Source: CAIYZT01 sp947461435 (GTDB lineage: Bacteria; Pseudomonadota; Alphaproteobacteria; Rhodobacterales; Rhodobacteraceae). From it: a stretch of DNA of 64,000 nucleotides. A model generated the notes under the pieces. The model made no database searches. It was given only the letters and a program-made list of their open reading frames with translations, and was not told where the DNA came from. Positions 51,912-59,976 of this stretch are shown here, in pieces. How positions within the stretch are numbered: the stretch's first letter is position 1; each line of letters begins with the position of its first letter. The position numbers and the translations under genes were made by a program. The stretch lies in the NCBI GenBank assembly GCA_965284435.1, contig OZ260083.1, positions 186,001-250,000 of the forward strand, in the 5' to 3' direction.

Positions 51912-52727
51912 ATGAAAGACGAACCCCGCCCCCACCCATTTCGTGATTCCAACCAAGATATCGCCGCGACGAACCGACTGCCCGATACCCCGCAAACCCG
52001 AGCACCAGCGTATCGTCTGGCCTTTGCCGATACCGAATTCATGACCCGGGAAGAATTGCGACCGGTTCGGTTGCAGCTGGAACTTTTGAAACCGCAGATG
52101 ATTTTGGACGAGCGCGGCATTCAATCGACTGTCGTTCTGTTCGGCGGTGCGCGCATTCCGTCCGGCGAAAACCGCCACAAGGCCAAAACCCCCATTCTTG
52201 CCGATCTGTCGAGCTTTTATGAGGAAGCCCGCCGGTTCGCGAGGTTGATCACCGAACGATCCTTGCAGCATTACGGTCGCGACTGGGTGATCTGCACGGG
52301 CGGGGGCCCCGGGGTGATGGAGGCGGGAAACCGCGGCGCAGATGAAGCGGGTGGCCAATCCATTGGACTGAACATTGTGCTGCCTCATGAACAAGCCCCC
52401 AACGCCTTTGTGACGCCGGACTTTTCCTTCAACTTTCACTACTTCGCCATTCGCAAGATGCATTTCTTGATGCGCGCCCGTGCGCTGTGCATCTTTCCCG
52501 GTGGTTTTGGCACCTTGGACGAAATGTTCGAAGCCCTGACCCTGATTCAGACCGGACGGATGAAGCCGATTCCCTTTTTGCTGTTTGGCCGTGCCTGGTG
52601 GGAGCGGATCATCGACTGGCAGCATCTGGCCGAAGCGGGCGTGATCGCCGAGTCGGATTTGTCCTTGTTTCAGATTGTCGAGACAGCCGAAGAGGCGATC
52701 GCCGCCATCGATGGTTGGGGCACCTAA
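51912..52727 (+). CDS. LOG-family (TIGR00730-like) protein
   Basis: 271-aa Rossmann-fold protein with the LOG phosphoribohydrolase signatures GGGPGVMEAGNRGADEAGG and PGGFGTLDEMFE. An N-terminal extension of about 70 residues precedes the core (STVVLFGGARIPS). LOG enzymes release cytokinin-type or other bases from nucleoside monophosphates; many bacterial members are nucleotide 5'-monophosphate nucleosidases. ATGs at 51909 and 51912 are both possible. The stop overlaps the convergent HAD gene by 4 bp. Confidence 0.85.
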   Translation: MKDEPRPHPFRDSNQDIAATNRLPDTPQTRAPAYRLAFADTEFMTREELRPVRLQLELLKPQMILDERGIQSTVVLFGGARIPSGENRHKAKTPILADLSSFYEEARRFARLITERSLQHYGRDWVICTGGGPGVMEAGNRGADEAGGQSIGLNIVLPHEQAPNAFVTPDFSFNFHYFAIRKMHFLMRARALCIFPGGFGTLDEMFEALTLIQTGRMKPIPFLLFGRAWWERIIDWQHLAEAGVIAESDLSLFQIVETAEEAIAAIDGWGT

Positions 52728-53368
52728 AGACCCAACAGACCCGGCAAATCGGCCATGTCGCCAAACAGAATCGCGCCTTGTTCGGCCAAGGCGTCGCCGC
52801 CGTGGGGCGCATATCCAAAGCAGCGCATTCCTGCCGCGCGGGCCGCGCGCGCGCCGGTTGCGCTGTCTTCGATCACCACGGCGCGGGCAGGATCCACACC
52901 CAATTGACGCGCGGCATGAAGATAAAGATCGGGGGCTGGTTTGGGGCAGCCCAAGGTTTGGCCCGAATACAGATGCCCCGCAAAGGCGTCGCGTATCGCC
53001 GGGTGCTGGCCCAAGGTGATCGCCATCTTTTCATCCGACCCGTTGGATCCGATGGCCATCGGGATCCCTGCCGCCGACAACCGTGCCACGACGGCGGTGA
53101 TTCCCGGCACCAAGGGCACGCCCTGCCGCAACTTGGCATAAAGCCGCTGGTAAAAGCCATCGACCCAGTCCGCCGGCAAATCCGCGCCAAGACCCCGTGC
53201 CTTTTCGTAGAGCCCCGCCACGGTACCCCCCAGAAAAAGACGTTCCATCCCGGCGGTGTCAAGCGGCAGGCCGGCATCGGCAAGTTCTTGGCCCAGAAGG
53301 GAAAAGGCGATACCCTCGCTGTCGACGACCACACCGTCGCAATCGAACAAAACGGCTGATGGAGTCAT
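52724..53368 (-). CDS. HAD-superfamily phosphatase (beta-phosphoglucomutase-like)
   Basis: 214-aa HAD hydrolase, subfamily IA. Motif I is LFDCDGVVVDSE, motif II GSNGSDEKM, the motif III lysine in CPKPAPDLYL and motif IV VIEDSATGARAARAAGM. The helical cap lies between motifs I and II. Likely substrates are small phosphosugars. The start at 53368 overlaps the rsmD stop as ATGA, so the gene is coupled to rsmD and the upstream flavoprotein gene. Confidence 0.88.
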   Translation of the reverse strand: MTPSAVLFDCDGVVVDSEGIAFSLLGQELADAGLPLDTAGMERLFLGGTVAGLYEKARGLGADLPADWVDGFYQRLYAKLRQGVPLVPGITAVVARLSAAGIPMAIGSNGSDEKMAITLGQHPAIRDAFAGHLYSGQTLGCPKPAPDLYLHAARQLGVDPARAVVIEDSATGARAARAAGMRCFGYAPHGGDALAEQGAILFGDMADLPGLLGL

Positions 53369-53928
53369 TCTTGAGCTTTCAGGATGGTGACGACGGTGTC
53401 GCCATATTTGCGCTGATCCAACCGGGCGAAACCGGGCAAAAGGGCGGGGGCGCTGCCCTCCTCCCAGATGACAAGCGCCCCCGGCGCAAGCCAATTGCCG
53501 TTCCGGCAAGAGGCAAGCGCAATCTCTCCGAGGCCTTTACCATAGGGAGGATCAAGGAACAGCACAGAAAATGGGCCGCCGCGATTTTCGGGTAATTTTC
53601 TGATGTCAAATCGCAAGATATCGGTTTCACCTTCGGCGCGCATCAGCGCGATGTTCCGTTTGATAAGCGCGCGTGCCACTGGCCCGTCATCCACAAAAGA
53701 ACACCAAGCCGCGCCGCGCGACAACGCCTCAAGGCCCAGCGCCCCGGTGCCGGCGAACAGATCAAGCACCCGCGCCCCGACCAGCGGGCTGCCATAGCCG
53801 CCATTGATCAGCAGGTTGAAAATCGCTTCGCGGACGCGGTCGGAGGTGGGGCGCAGATGCGCTTGTGCATCTCCGTCGCCCACGGGGGCAAGTTGCAGAC
53901 CGCGCGCGCGGCCCCCAATGATCCTCAT
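53365..53928 (-). CDS. rsmD: 16S rRNA (guanine-966 N2)-methyltransferase RsmD
   Basis: 187-aa methyltransferase. MRIIGGRARG, LRPTSDRVREAIFNLL, the SAM motif VLDLFAGTGALGLEALSRGA and the catalytic LFLDPPYGKGL are diagnostic. It modifies G966 of 16S rRNA on the 30S subunit. The ATG overlaps the preceding flavoprotein stop by 4 bp, so flavoprotein, rsmD and HAD genes form one operon. Confidence 0.94.
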   Translation of the reverse strand: MRIIGGRARGLQLAPVGDGDAQAHLRPTSDRVREAIFNLLINGGYGSPLVGARVLDLFAGTGALGLEALSRGAAWCSFVDDGPVARALIKRNIALMRAEGETDILRFDIRKLPENRGGPFSVLFLDPPYGKGLGEIALASCRNGNWLAPGALVIWEEGSAPALLPGFARLDQRKYGDTVVTILKAQE

Positions 53929-55133
53929 GCTTTCAACAGGTCTTTCAGGACTGTGCCCGGATCGGCCAAGGCCGCCTTTGAGGGCGACTTCCCGCTTTCG
54001 ATCAGTCGCTTGCCCACCATGTAACCGCGTGGATCATTCATCGCGTCGACGGCCAGCAGCGTATCGGCCTTGAAATACCAAAACGACACGGCGTCCCCCT
54101 CGGGCCCGCGCGTGACGATGGAATCATAGCCGGTGTTCAGTCCGGCGATCTGCAGTTTGCAATCGTACTGATCCGACCAGAACCAAGGCTTCGCGTCGTA
54201 GGGTTTGCCCGCGCCCATGATGTTTTCAGCCACAGCTTCGGCCTGATCGATGGCATTGCCCACCGATTCAAGGCGCAGCCGACCGCCTTTGTAAGGGAAA
54301 CTCGCGCAATCCCCGGCGGACCAGATATGCGGATCGGACGTGCGGCCAAATTCATCGGTCTTGATGCCGTTTTCGATCGTCAAACCCGCCGCTTCGGCCA
54401 AAGCGGTTCCCGGTAGGATGCCGACCCCCGCGATCACGAAATCGGCTGGCAGTTCCCGTCCATCCGCAAGACGCACGCCCGTCACCCGGTCTTGGCCCAA
54501 AAGACGGTCAAGCCCGGCGGATTCCAGAATGGTCACGCCATGATCTTGGTGCAATTTACGCACATAGTCACTGGTTTCAGGTGCCGCGACCCGCTGCAAG
54601 ATGCGCGGGGCCATTTCCAGCACCGTCACCTCCAACCCCATTTTTCGGGCCACTGCGGCCGCTTCCAGCCCGATGTAACCGCCCCCCACAATCACCACGC
54701 GCCGCCCAGCGCCGAATTCGGGGCGCATCGCATCGACATCCGCCAAAGTACGCACGGTAAAGACGCCGGCCATATCCCCGCCGATGGCCGACGGCAGCTT
54801 GCGCGGTGTTGATCCTGTGGTCAGGATCAGGTCTGAATAAACAAGGACCTGCGAGCCGAGCGTTACTGTTTGTGCGGCAGCATCAATGGCGGTGACGGGC
54901 GTTCCGAGCAGCAGGGTGATCTTCTGGTCGGCGTAAAAATCCGACGAGCGCAGCCAAAGACGCTCTGCCTCCATGTCGCCCAGAAGATAGGCCTTCGACA
55001 AGGGGGGGCGCTGATAGGGGGGGCTTGGCTCTTCGCCAATCAAGGTGATCTGCCCGTCAAAACCCAAAGCACGCAGTTTGGCCACCGCCGCCGCCCCAGC
55101 TTGGCCAGCCCCTACCACAACGATATGTGTCAT
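53925..55133 (-). CDS. FAD-dependent ferredoxin/putidaredoxin-reductase-like oxidoreductase
   Basis: 402-aa flavoprotein. FAD motif IVVVGAGQAGAAAVAKLRALG, PYQRPPLSKAYL, NAD motif VVIVGGGYIGLEAAAVARKMG and a second FAD motif IWSAGDCASFP, with a C-terminal BphA4-type domain (PWFWSDQYDCKLQIAG). It would transfer electrons from NADH to a [2Fe-2S] ferredoxin or similar carrier; no ferredoxin or oxygenase gene is adjacent. It is divergent (78-bp gap) from the Prx5 peroxiredoxin gene. Confidence 0.9.
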   Translation of the reverse strand: MTHIVVVGAGQAGAAAVAKLRALGFDGQITLIGEEPSPPYQRPPLSKAYLLGDMEAERLWLRSSDFYADQKITLLLGTPVTAIDAAAQTVTLGSQVLVYSDLILTTGSTPRKLPSAIGGDMAGVFTVRTLADVDAMRPEFGAGRRVVIVGGGYIGLEAAAVARKMGLEVTVLEMAPRILQRVAAPETSDYVRKLHQDHGVTILESAGLDRLLGQDRVTGVRLADGRELPADFVIAGVGILPGTALAEAAGLTIENGIKTDEFGRTSDPHIWSAGDCASFPYKGGRLRLESVGNAIDQAEAVAENIMGAGKPYDAKPWFWSDQYDCKLQIAGLNTGYDSIVTRGPEGDAVSFWYFKADTLLAVDAMNDPRGYMVGKRLIESGKSPSKAALADPGTVLKDLLKA

Positions 55134-55211
55134 CACATTGCCCTCTGGTCGTCTACGTTGGCAAACCCTATATCCCTGACTGACGCAAACGCAACGCAAG
55201 AGGGACGAGAT

Positions 55212-55700
55212 ATGACGATTTCAGTGGGATCCAAACTTCCTGAGGCAACGCTGTTGTTCATGGGAGACAATGGCGCGGAGGCAGTTTCGATGGCCTCCAA
55301 ACTAAAGGGCCGCAAGGTGGTGATCTTTGGCTTGCCCGGCGCCTATACCGGTACCTGCACCACCTCGCATGTGCCATCGTTCATGCGCGTGGCAGACAAG
55401 TTGCACGCCAAAGGCGTGGACGAAATCATCTGCCTGTCGGTGAACGACCCCTTCGTCATGAAGGCCTGGGGCGAGAGCACCGGTGCCGCCGCCAAGGGCA
55501 TTACGTTCCTTGCCGATGGGGATGCCAGCTTTACCAAGGCCGCAGGACTGGAATTTAGTGTGCCGCATCTGGCCTTCTTTGATCGTTCCAAGCGCTATGC
55601 ACTTTATGCCGTGGACGGGGTTGTGAGCGTGATGAACATGGGCGAAGAATCGAACGCATGTGAAATTTCGGGCGGCGAGGCGATGCTGGCCGCGATCTGA
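55212..55700 (+). CDS. Prx5-family peroxiredoxin
   Basis: 162-aa peroxiredoxin. The peroxidatic cysteine is in LPGAYTGTCTTSHVPSF; KGVDEIICLSVNDPFVMKAWG and PHLAFFDRSKRYA are typical of the Prx5/AhpE-like hybrid group, usually reduced by glutathione/glutaredoxin. Other cysteines lie in EIICLS and SNACEI and one could act in resolution. GGGACGAGA precedes the ATG. It is divergent from the flavoprotein gene, which might be co-regulated. Confidence 0.93.
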   Translation: MTISVGSKLPEATLLFMGDNGAEAVSMASKLKGRKVVIFGLPGAYTGTCTTSHVPSFMRVADKLHAKGVDEIICLSVNDPFVMKAWGESTGAAAKGITFLADGDASFTKAAGLEFSVPHLAFFDRSKRYALYAVDGVVSVMNMGEESNACEISGGEAMLAAI

Positions 55701-55709
55701 AACGATTGA

Positions 55710-56084
55710 TCAGGCGAGTCCGCGCCCAGCGGCGCGGGCTTCGCACAAGCAGGAAATAGGTTCCGAATGATCGCGCACGACGGTGGCCTGATCGGCAATC
55801 TTGTCTATCACACGGGCAAGAGCGATATCCAGTTCCGATAATCCGTTGCAGTCATGCGTGACAAGCGTCACATCAACCACATTGTATTTGTTGGACCATT
55901 CGGGATGATGCCCCGCCTTTTCTGCTGCCAATGCGGCGCGCGTCATGAACCCCCAAGCCTCTGAGAAATTCTTGAACTTCCACACCTTGCGGATGGCATC
56001 GCGCGAGGGAACCGCACCCCAACCGGTTTCGCCCAAGGCAGGCAAAAGGGCCGCGCGATCTGAAACGGAAAGGGGTGTTGCCAT
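55710..56084 (-). CDS. 4a-hydroxytetrahydrobiopterin dehydratase (PCD/PhhB)
   Basis: 124-aa protein. The catalytic signature is EKAGHHPEWSNKYNVVDVTL followed by THDCNGLSELDIALARVID; N-terminal WKFKNFSEAWGFM also fits. The enzyme recycles 4a-hydroxy-tetrahydropterin, usually for phenylalanine hydroxylase, which is not in this window. The C-terminus extends about 25 residues beyond usual PCD ends and holds two cysteines (SCLCEARA). Confidence 0.9.
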   Translation of the reverse strand: MATPLSVSDRAALLPALGETGWGAVPSRDAIRKVWKFKNFSEAWGFMTRAALAAEKAGHHPEWSNKYNVVDVTLVTHDCNGLSELDIALARVIDKIADQATVVRDHSEPISCLCEARAAGRGLA

Positions 56085-56096
56085 GGCTATAGTCCT

Positions 56097-57260
56097 TTAA
56101 TCTTGATCGGTTTGCAGGGTTTTGCGGAAAGGGCCGTAGGCGGTGAGCACTTCTATCTCTTCGTCAACGGCACGGCGTTCTTGGGCAAGGTAGCGCACGA
56201 CGGCATCACGGAAGCCCGGATCGGGAATATAGTGCAACGAATAAACGGGAACGGGCAAATAGCCCCTTGCAAGTTTATGTTCGCCCTGCGCGCCCGCTTC
56301 GACCCGCAAGCCGTGGTCGATGGCAAAATCGATAGCTTGATAATAACACAGTTCGAAATGCAGGCAGGGGAAATCGGCAAGGCAGCCCCAGTAGCGGCCA
56401 AAAAGCGTATCACGCCCAATGAAATTCAGCGCACCGGCCACCGCACGCGCACCATCGAAGGCCAAAACCAACAGAACATCATCGCGCAGTGTTTCGTGCA
56501 TAAGGTCAAAAAAGCGCCGCGTCAGATAGGGCGTACCCCATTTGCGGCCGCCGGTATCTTGGTAAAACGCCCACATTGCCGCCAGATGTTCCGGCAAGAT
56601 CTGATCGCCGGTCAATGCCTTGATCGTCAACCCGTGCGAGCGTGCCGTCTCGCGCTCTTTTCGGATCATCTTGCGCTTGCGGCTGGACAACTGGCCTAGA
56701 AAATCATCGAAGTTGCGGTAGTTGCGATTTTCCCAATGATATTGCTGGGTCATGCGAAGCGCGGTCTCGCGGTGACCATCCAGAGCGAGGGCCTCCTCTT
56801 CGGTGCAAAAGGTGATGTGCAGGCTGGACAGGCCATTTCCTGCGGTCAGATCGATGGCCGCATCCAAAAGCGCAGTGCGGTGGTGTCTCGCGCCCAGAAA
56901 CCGCCGCCCGGTCGCCGGGGTAAAGGGAACTGCGGCTTGCAGTTTGGGATAGTATTGACCGCCCGCCCGTTGAAAGGCATCGGCCCAGCTGTGATCAAAA
57001 ATGTATTCCCCTTGGGAGTGGGATTTCAAATACAGCGGCATTGCAGCAACGGCGACGCCATTTTCTTTTAATATCAGAGGTTTTGGTTGCCATCCCGTGC
57101 CGGTGCCGGTGGATTTTGACCGGTCCAGCGCAGCAAGAAACCGATGGGTGGTAAAAGGATCAACCGCGCGCCCCGTGCTGGATTCTGGGCAGGCGAGCGC
57201 ATCCCATTCGGCGGCCGGAATTTCGGCCATGGCATTGAGCAGGGAAACGTCGCGCGTCAT
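56097..57260 (-). CDS. FemAB-like peptidogalycan/GNAT acyltransferase (COG3146)
   Basis: 387-aa protein with duplicated GNAT-like folds: PFTTHRFLAALDRS, MPLYLKSHSQGEYIFDHSWADAF, SSLHITFCTEEEA, QYHWENRNYRNFDDFLGQLSSRKRKMIRKERE and WGCLADFPCLHFELCYYQAIDFAI. This pattern defines the DUF482/COG3146 family, annotated as peptidogalycan biosynthesis, with acyl or aminoacyl transfer presumed and no demonstrated substrate. It lies 12 bp upstream of the pterin dehydratase gene on the same strand. Confidence 0.85.
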   Translation of the reverse strand: MTRDVSLLNAMAEIPAAEWDALACPESSTGRAVDPFTTHRFLAALDRSKSTGTGTGWQPKPLILKENGVAVAAMPLYLKSHSQGEYIFDHSWADAFQRAGGQYYPKLQAAVPFTPATGRRFLGARHHRTALLDAAIDLTAGNGLSSLHITFCTEEEALALDGHRETALRMTQQYHWENRNYRNFDDFLGQLSSRKRKMIRKERETARSHGLTIKALTGDQILPEHLAAMWAFYQDTGGRKWGTPYLTRRFFDLMHETLRDDVLLVLAFDGARAVAGALNFIGRDTLFGRYWGCLADFPCLHFELCYYQAIDFAIDHGLRVEAGAQGEHKLARGYLPVPVYSLHYIPDPGFRDAVVRYLAQERRAVDEEIEVLTAYGPFRKTLQTDQD

Positions 57261-57340
57261 GGACAGCCCCGGTGTTTCCGCCCCCGTGATCCGAGGGGGA
57301 GGTTAACGAAACAGATCAAGTGGGTCAGCGCAAGAGAAGG

Positions 57341-58114
57341 TCAAGTGCCCAGGGCGGCAGGATAGTCTTCGAAGGTGATATTCTGCGCCAGTTTGCGTGC
57401 CTCTTGTTCGGCCAAGGCGGAACGGATCGTCCAACACAAAATGACTGCGCCCTGCGCCGCCAGCGCCGCAACGCGCGCGCGTGCCAAGTCTTTGGCCTCG
57501 TGGCTGATGAAACAGCTTTCCGTGCGATCATAATCGGGGATTTCGCGCAGATCGGCACAGCGCGCCGGATCAAGGGGGCCCCAATCGGCAGGATCATAGG
57601 CCGAAGTGGTCAGCCCACGCGGGATATGCGGGGCAAGACGGGCAAGATGGGCGATGGAGTGGGGGTTAAAGGACATCACGGCCACAGGGCCCTGATACAC
57701 CGACAGAGCCGCCGCCGTGACCATTTCAAGACGGGCATCGGTCTGTGACATGGTGTCGGTCTGATCCTTGATTTCGATCAACAGGGGTACCTTTCCCCGT
57801 ATTTCGTCCAAGACCTGTGTCAGCGTGGGAACCGGGTCGGCACTGTCGCGCAGCGTCAAAGCTTGAAGTTCGGCCAAGGTCAGATCGCGCACAAAGCCTG
57901 ACCCGTCGGTTAGTCGTTCAAGCCATTCATCGTGAAACACAACGGCAACCCCATCGCGCGTGAATTGCAGATCAATCTCGATGCCATAGCCTGCGGAAAC
58001 TGCCGCACGAACCGCGCCGATGGAGTTTTCGGGCCGGCCAGCGGCCCGGTTGTGATAGGCGCGGTGGGCGATGGGTGTGGTTACAAAGGCTGAGGGCAGG
58101 GATGGGCGGGTCAT
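57341..58114 (-). CDS. Glycerophosphodiester phosphodiesterase family protein
   Basis: 257-aa TIM-barrel GDPD. Active-site motifs IAHRAYHN, ENSIGAVRAAVSAGYGIEIDLQFTRDGVAVVFHDE give the His/Glu/Asp set; LLIEIKDQ follows. It hydrolyses glycerophosphodiesters from phospholipid turnover to glycerol-3-phosphate plus alcohol. No signal peptide, so it is cytosolic (UgpQ-like). The start overlaps the RidA-like gene stop by 4 bp. Confidence 0.91.
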   Translation of the reverse strand: MTRPSLPSAFVTTPIAHRAYHNRAAGRPENSIGAVRAAVSAGYGIEIDLQFTRDGVAVVFHDEWLERLTDGSGFVRDLTLAELQALTLRDSADPVPTLTQVLDEIRGKVPLLIEIKDQTDTMSQTDARLEMVTAAALSVYQGPVAVMSFNPHSIAHLARLAPHIPRGLTTSAYDPADWGPLDPARCADLREIPDYDRTESCFISHEAKDLARARVAALAAQGAVILCWTIRSALAEQEARKLAQNITFEDYPAALGT

Positions 58115-58572
58115 TTGATTTCGAAGATGGCTTCGATTTCAACGGCAACCCCCAACGGCAGGGACACCGCCGAGACCGCCGAGCGTGCGTGGCGCCCAGC
58201 CTCGCCCAGCGCTGCCACCATGAAATCTGAGGCGCCGTTGATCACCTTTGGCTGATCGTTGAAATCCGCGGTGGAATTCACAAAACCCACAAGCTTGACC
58301 GCCCGGACCACCCGCGACAAATCCCCGCCACAAGCTTTTTTCAACTGAGCCAACAAAGAGATCGCGCAGGTCTTGGCCGCATCCGCGCCCGCGGCCACAT
58401 CCATATCTGCGCCCAGCCGTCCCTTGATCAGGCCACCCGCGTTCTGGCTGATTTGGCCGGAGATATGAACCAAAGAGCCCACCACAACAAAGGGCACATA
58501 ATTGGCCGCTGGCGCAGGCGCATCGGGCAGAACAACGCCGAGTGCGGCAAGGCGGGTTTCAATTGCGGACAT
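58111..58572 (-). CDS. RidA/YjgF-family protein
   Basis: 153-aa member of the longer RidA subgroup: MSAIETRLAALGVVLPDAP, FVVVGSLVHISGQIS, AAKTCAISLLAQLKKACGG and the C-terminal SLPLGVAVEIEAIFEI. RidA proteins hydrolyse reactive enamine/imine intermediates from PLP enzymes. The start at 58572 is used because the upstream frame is non-conserved and AGGAGGC lies about 5 nt before it. It is coupled to the GDPD gene. Confidence 0.9.
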   Translation of the reverse strand: MSAIETRLAALGVVLPDAPAPAANYVPFVVVGSLVHISGQISQNAGGLIKGRLGADMDVAAGADAAKTCAISLLAQLKKACGGDLSRVVRAVKLVGFVNSTADFNDQPKVINGASDFMVAALGEAGRHARSAVSAVSLPLGVAVEIEAIFEIK

Positions 58573-58653
58573 GGCAGCCTCCTGTTGATTTGGGGGCACG
58601 CTAACCGGGCGATGGGCCCCCGGCAAGCCAAAGACCGTCATCCAATGACGTGA

Positions 58654-59976
58654 TCAGCTTTCGCGGAAGGCCATGTTGAAATAATCGGTAAAGGGCTTCA
58701 GAAGATAGGCCATGGGCGTGCGCGCACCAGTCTGGATCATCGACTGGACCGGCATTCCGGGCAAGAGTACCTGATTGCCCAGTTTTTCGCGCTCTCCGGG
58801 GTCCAATGTGATTTCGGCCCGGTAGAAAGAGGCTTTGCTGGCCTGATCTGTCAAGGAATCAGCAGAAATTGAGACCAGTTTGCCCATCAAAACCGGGGTG
58901 GTGCGGGCAGAGAAGGCGGCGAAGGTGACGCTGACCTCTTGGCCGACATGCACTTCGTCCACATGTATCGGAGAGATCTGCGCAACGATCACCAAGGGGC
59001 GGTCCTGCGGTATCAGATACAAAACCGGATCGGCGGCCCGCAAAACGGCCCTTGGCGTGGTGACCTGAAGACCCAGAACGATGCCCGACACCGGCGCGCG
59101 AATTTCCAGCCGGCTGATCCGCTCGAGCAAGGCGCGGCGGCGTTCGGCAAGTTCCAGAATCTGAGGGCCAATTTCGCGCAGTTGAGTGTTGGCCTCTTCG
59201 CGCCGCACGGCCTGAAGACGCAAAATCTCCAACTCCACCTCGGTCGCGCGCCCTTCGCTGGCCGCTTTGTTGGCCATCAATTCGCCGACCGACCCTTCAA
59301 GTTCGGCGATCTGCCGTTCAAGCTCCAGAACGGTGGCGGACTGTGTCAGCCCCTTTTCCAGCAAGGTCTTGCGATCAGCCAGTTCCTGATTGATCAGGCC
59401 GGTTTGGGTGCCTTGTGCCGCAATTTGTGCATTTACGCCGTCAACCTGGGCGCTGATCTGTTCCAAGCGGCGGTGCAACTGGTCAATCTGCCGCGCGAGC
59501 GTGTCTTTGCGGGCCAAAAACAGGCTGGTTTGGCCATTGATCTGTTCGGCAACATCTGCGCGGGCGGCGGCCAGAGTAACAAGGTCGCCGGGGTAAACGG
59601 GTTCATCCTTGTCGTCACGCTCGGCCTCCAACCGGGCGCGGCGGGCCTGACTTTCAAAAAGCTGGCCCTCAACGATCGACAGTTCTGATTTCAGAAGGCT
59701 GCCATCCAGCGTGATCAAAAGATCGCCCGCCTTCACGGTTTGCGCCTCGACCACGGAAATGGATTCGACCACCCCGCCATCCGGGTGTTGGACGATCTGG
59801 CGGTTTTGATCCACCTGAACCTGCCCCGGGGCCACAATCGCCCCCGAGATGCTGGTGCCGACCGACCAAAAGCCAAACCCGAACACCAAAACGCCCAGCG
59901 TCAGCAGGCCACCAAGAATGGGGCCGCGCGCGGACAGAGCCGCAAGTGCCCCCTTTTTCACGGGCGGCATGCTCAT
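58654..59976 (-). CDS. HlyD-family type I secretion periplasmic adaptor
   Basis: 440-aa membrane-fusion protein. One N-terminal transmembrane helix (residues about 20-42), a split biotinyl-lipoyl-like domain (VQHPDGGVVESISVVEAQTVKAGDLLITLD early, RAPVSGIVLGLQVTTPRAVL late), a long coiled-coil hairpin between (about 95-300) and the C-terminal VLLPGMPVQSMIQTGARTPMAYLLKPFTD. It links the ABC exporter, encoded upstream with a 4-bp overlap, to an outer-membrane TolC-type channel encoded elsewhere. Confidence 0.93.
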   Translation of the reverse strand: MSMPPVKKGALAALSARGPILGGLLTLGVLVFGFGFWSVGTSISGAIVAPGQVQVDQNRQIVQHPDGGVVESISVVEAQTVKAGDLLITLDGSLLKSELSIVEGQLFESQARRARLEAERDDKDEPVYPGDLVTLAAARADVAEQINGQTSLFLARKDTLARQIDQLHRRLEQISAQVDGVNAQIAAQGTQTGLINQELADRKTLLEKGLTQSATVLELERQIAELEGSVGELMANKAASEGRATEVELEILRLQAVRREEANTQLREIGPQILELAERRRALLERISRLEIRAPVSGIVLGLQVTTPRAVLRAADPVLYLIPQDRPLVIVAQISPIHVDEVHVGQEVSVTFAAFSARTTPVLMGKLVSISADSLTDQASKASFYRAEITLDPGEREKLGNQVLLPGMPVQSMIQTGARTPMAYLLKPFTDYFNMAFRES

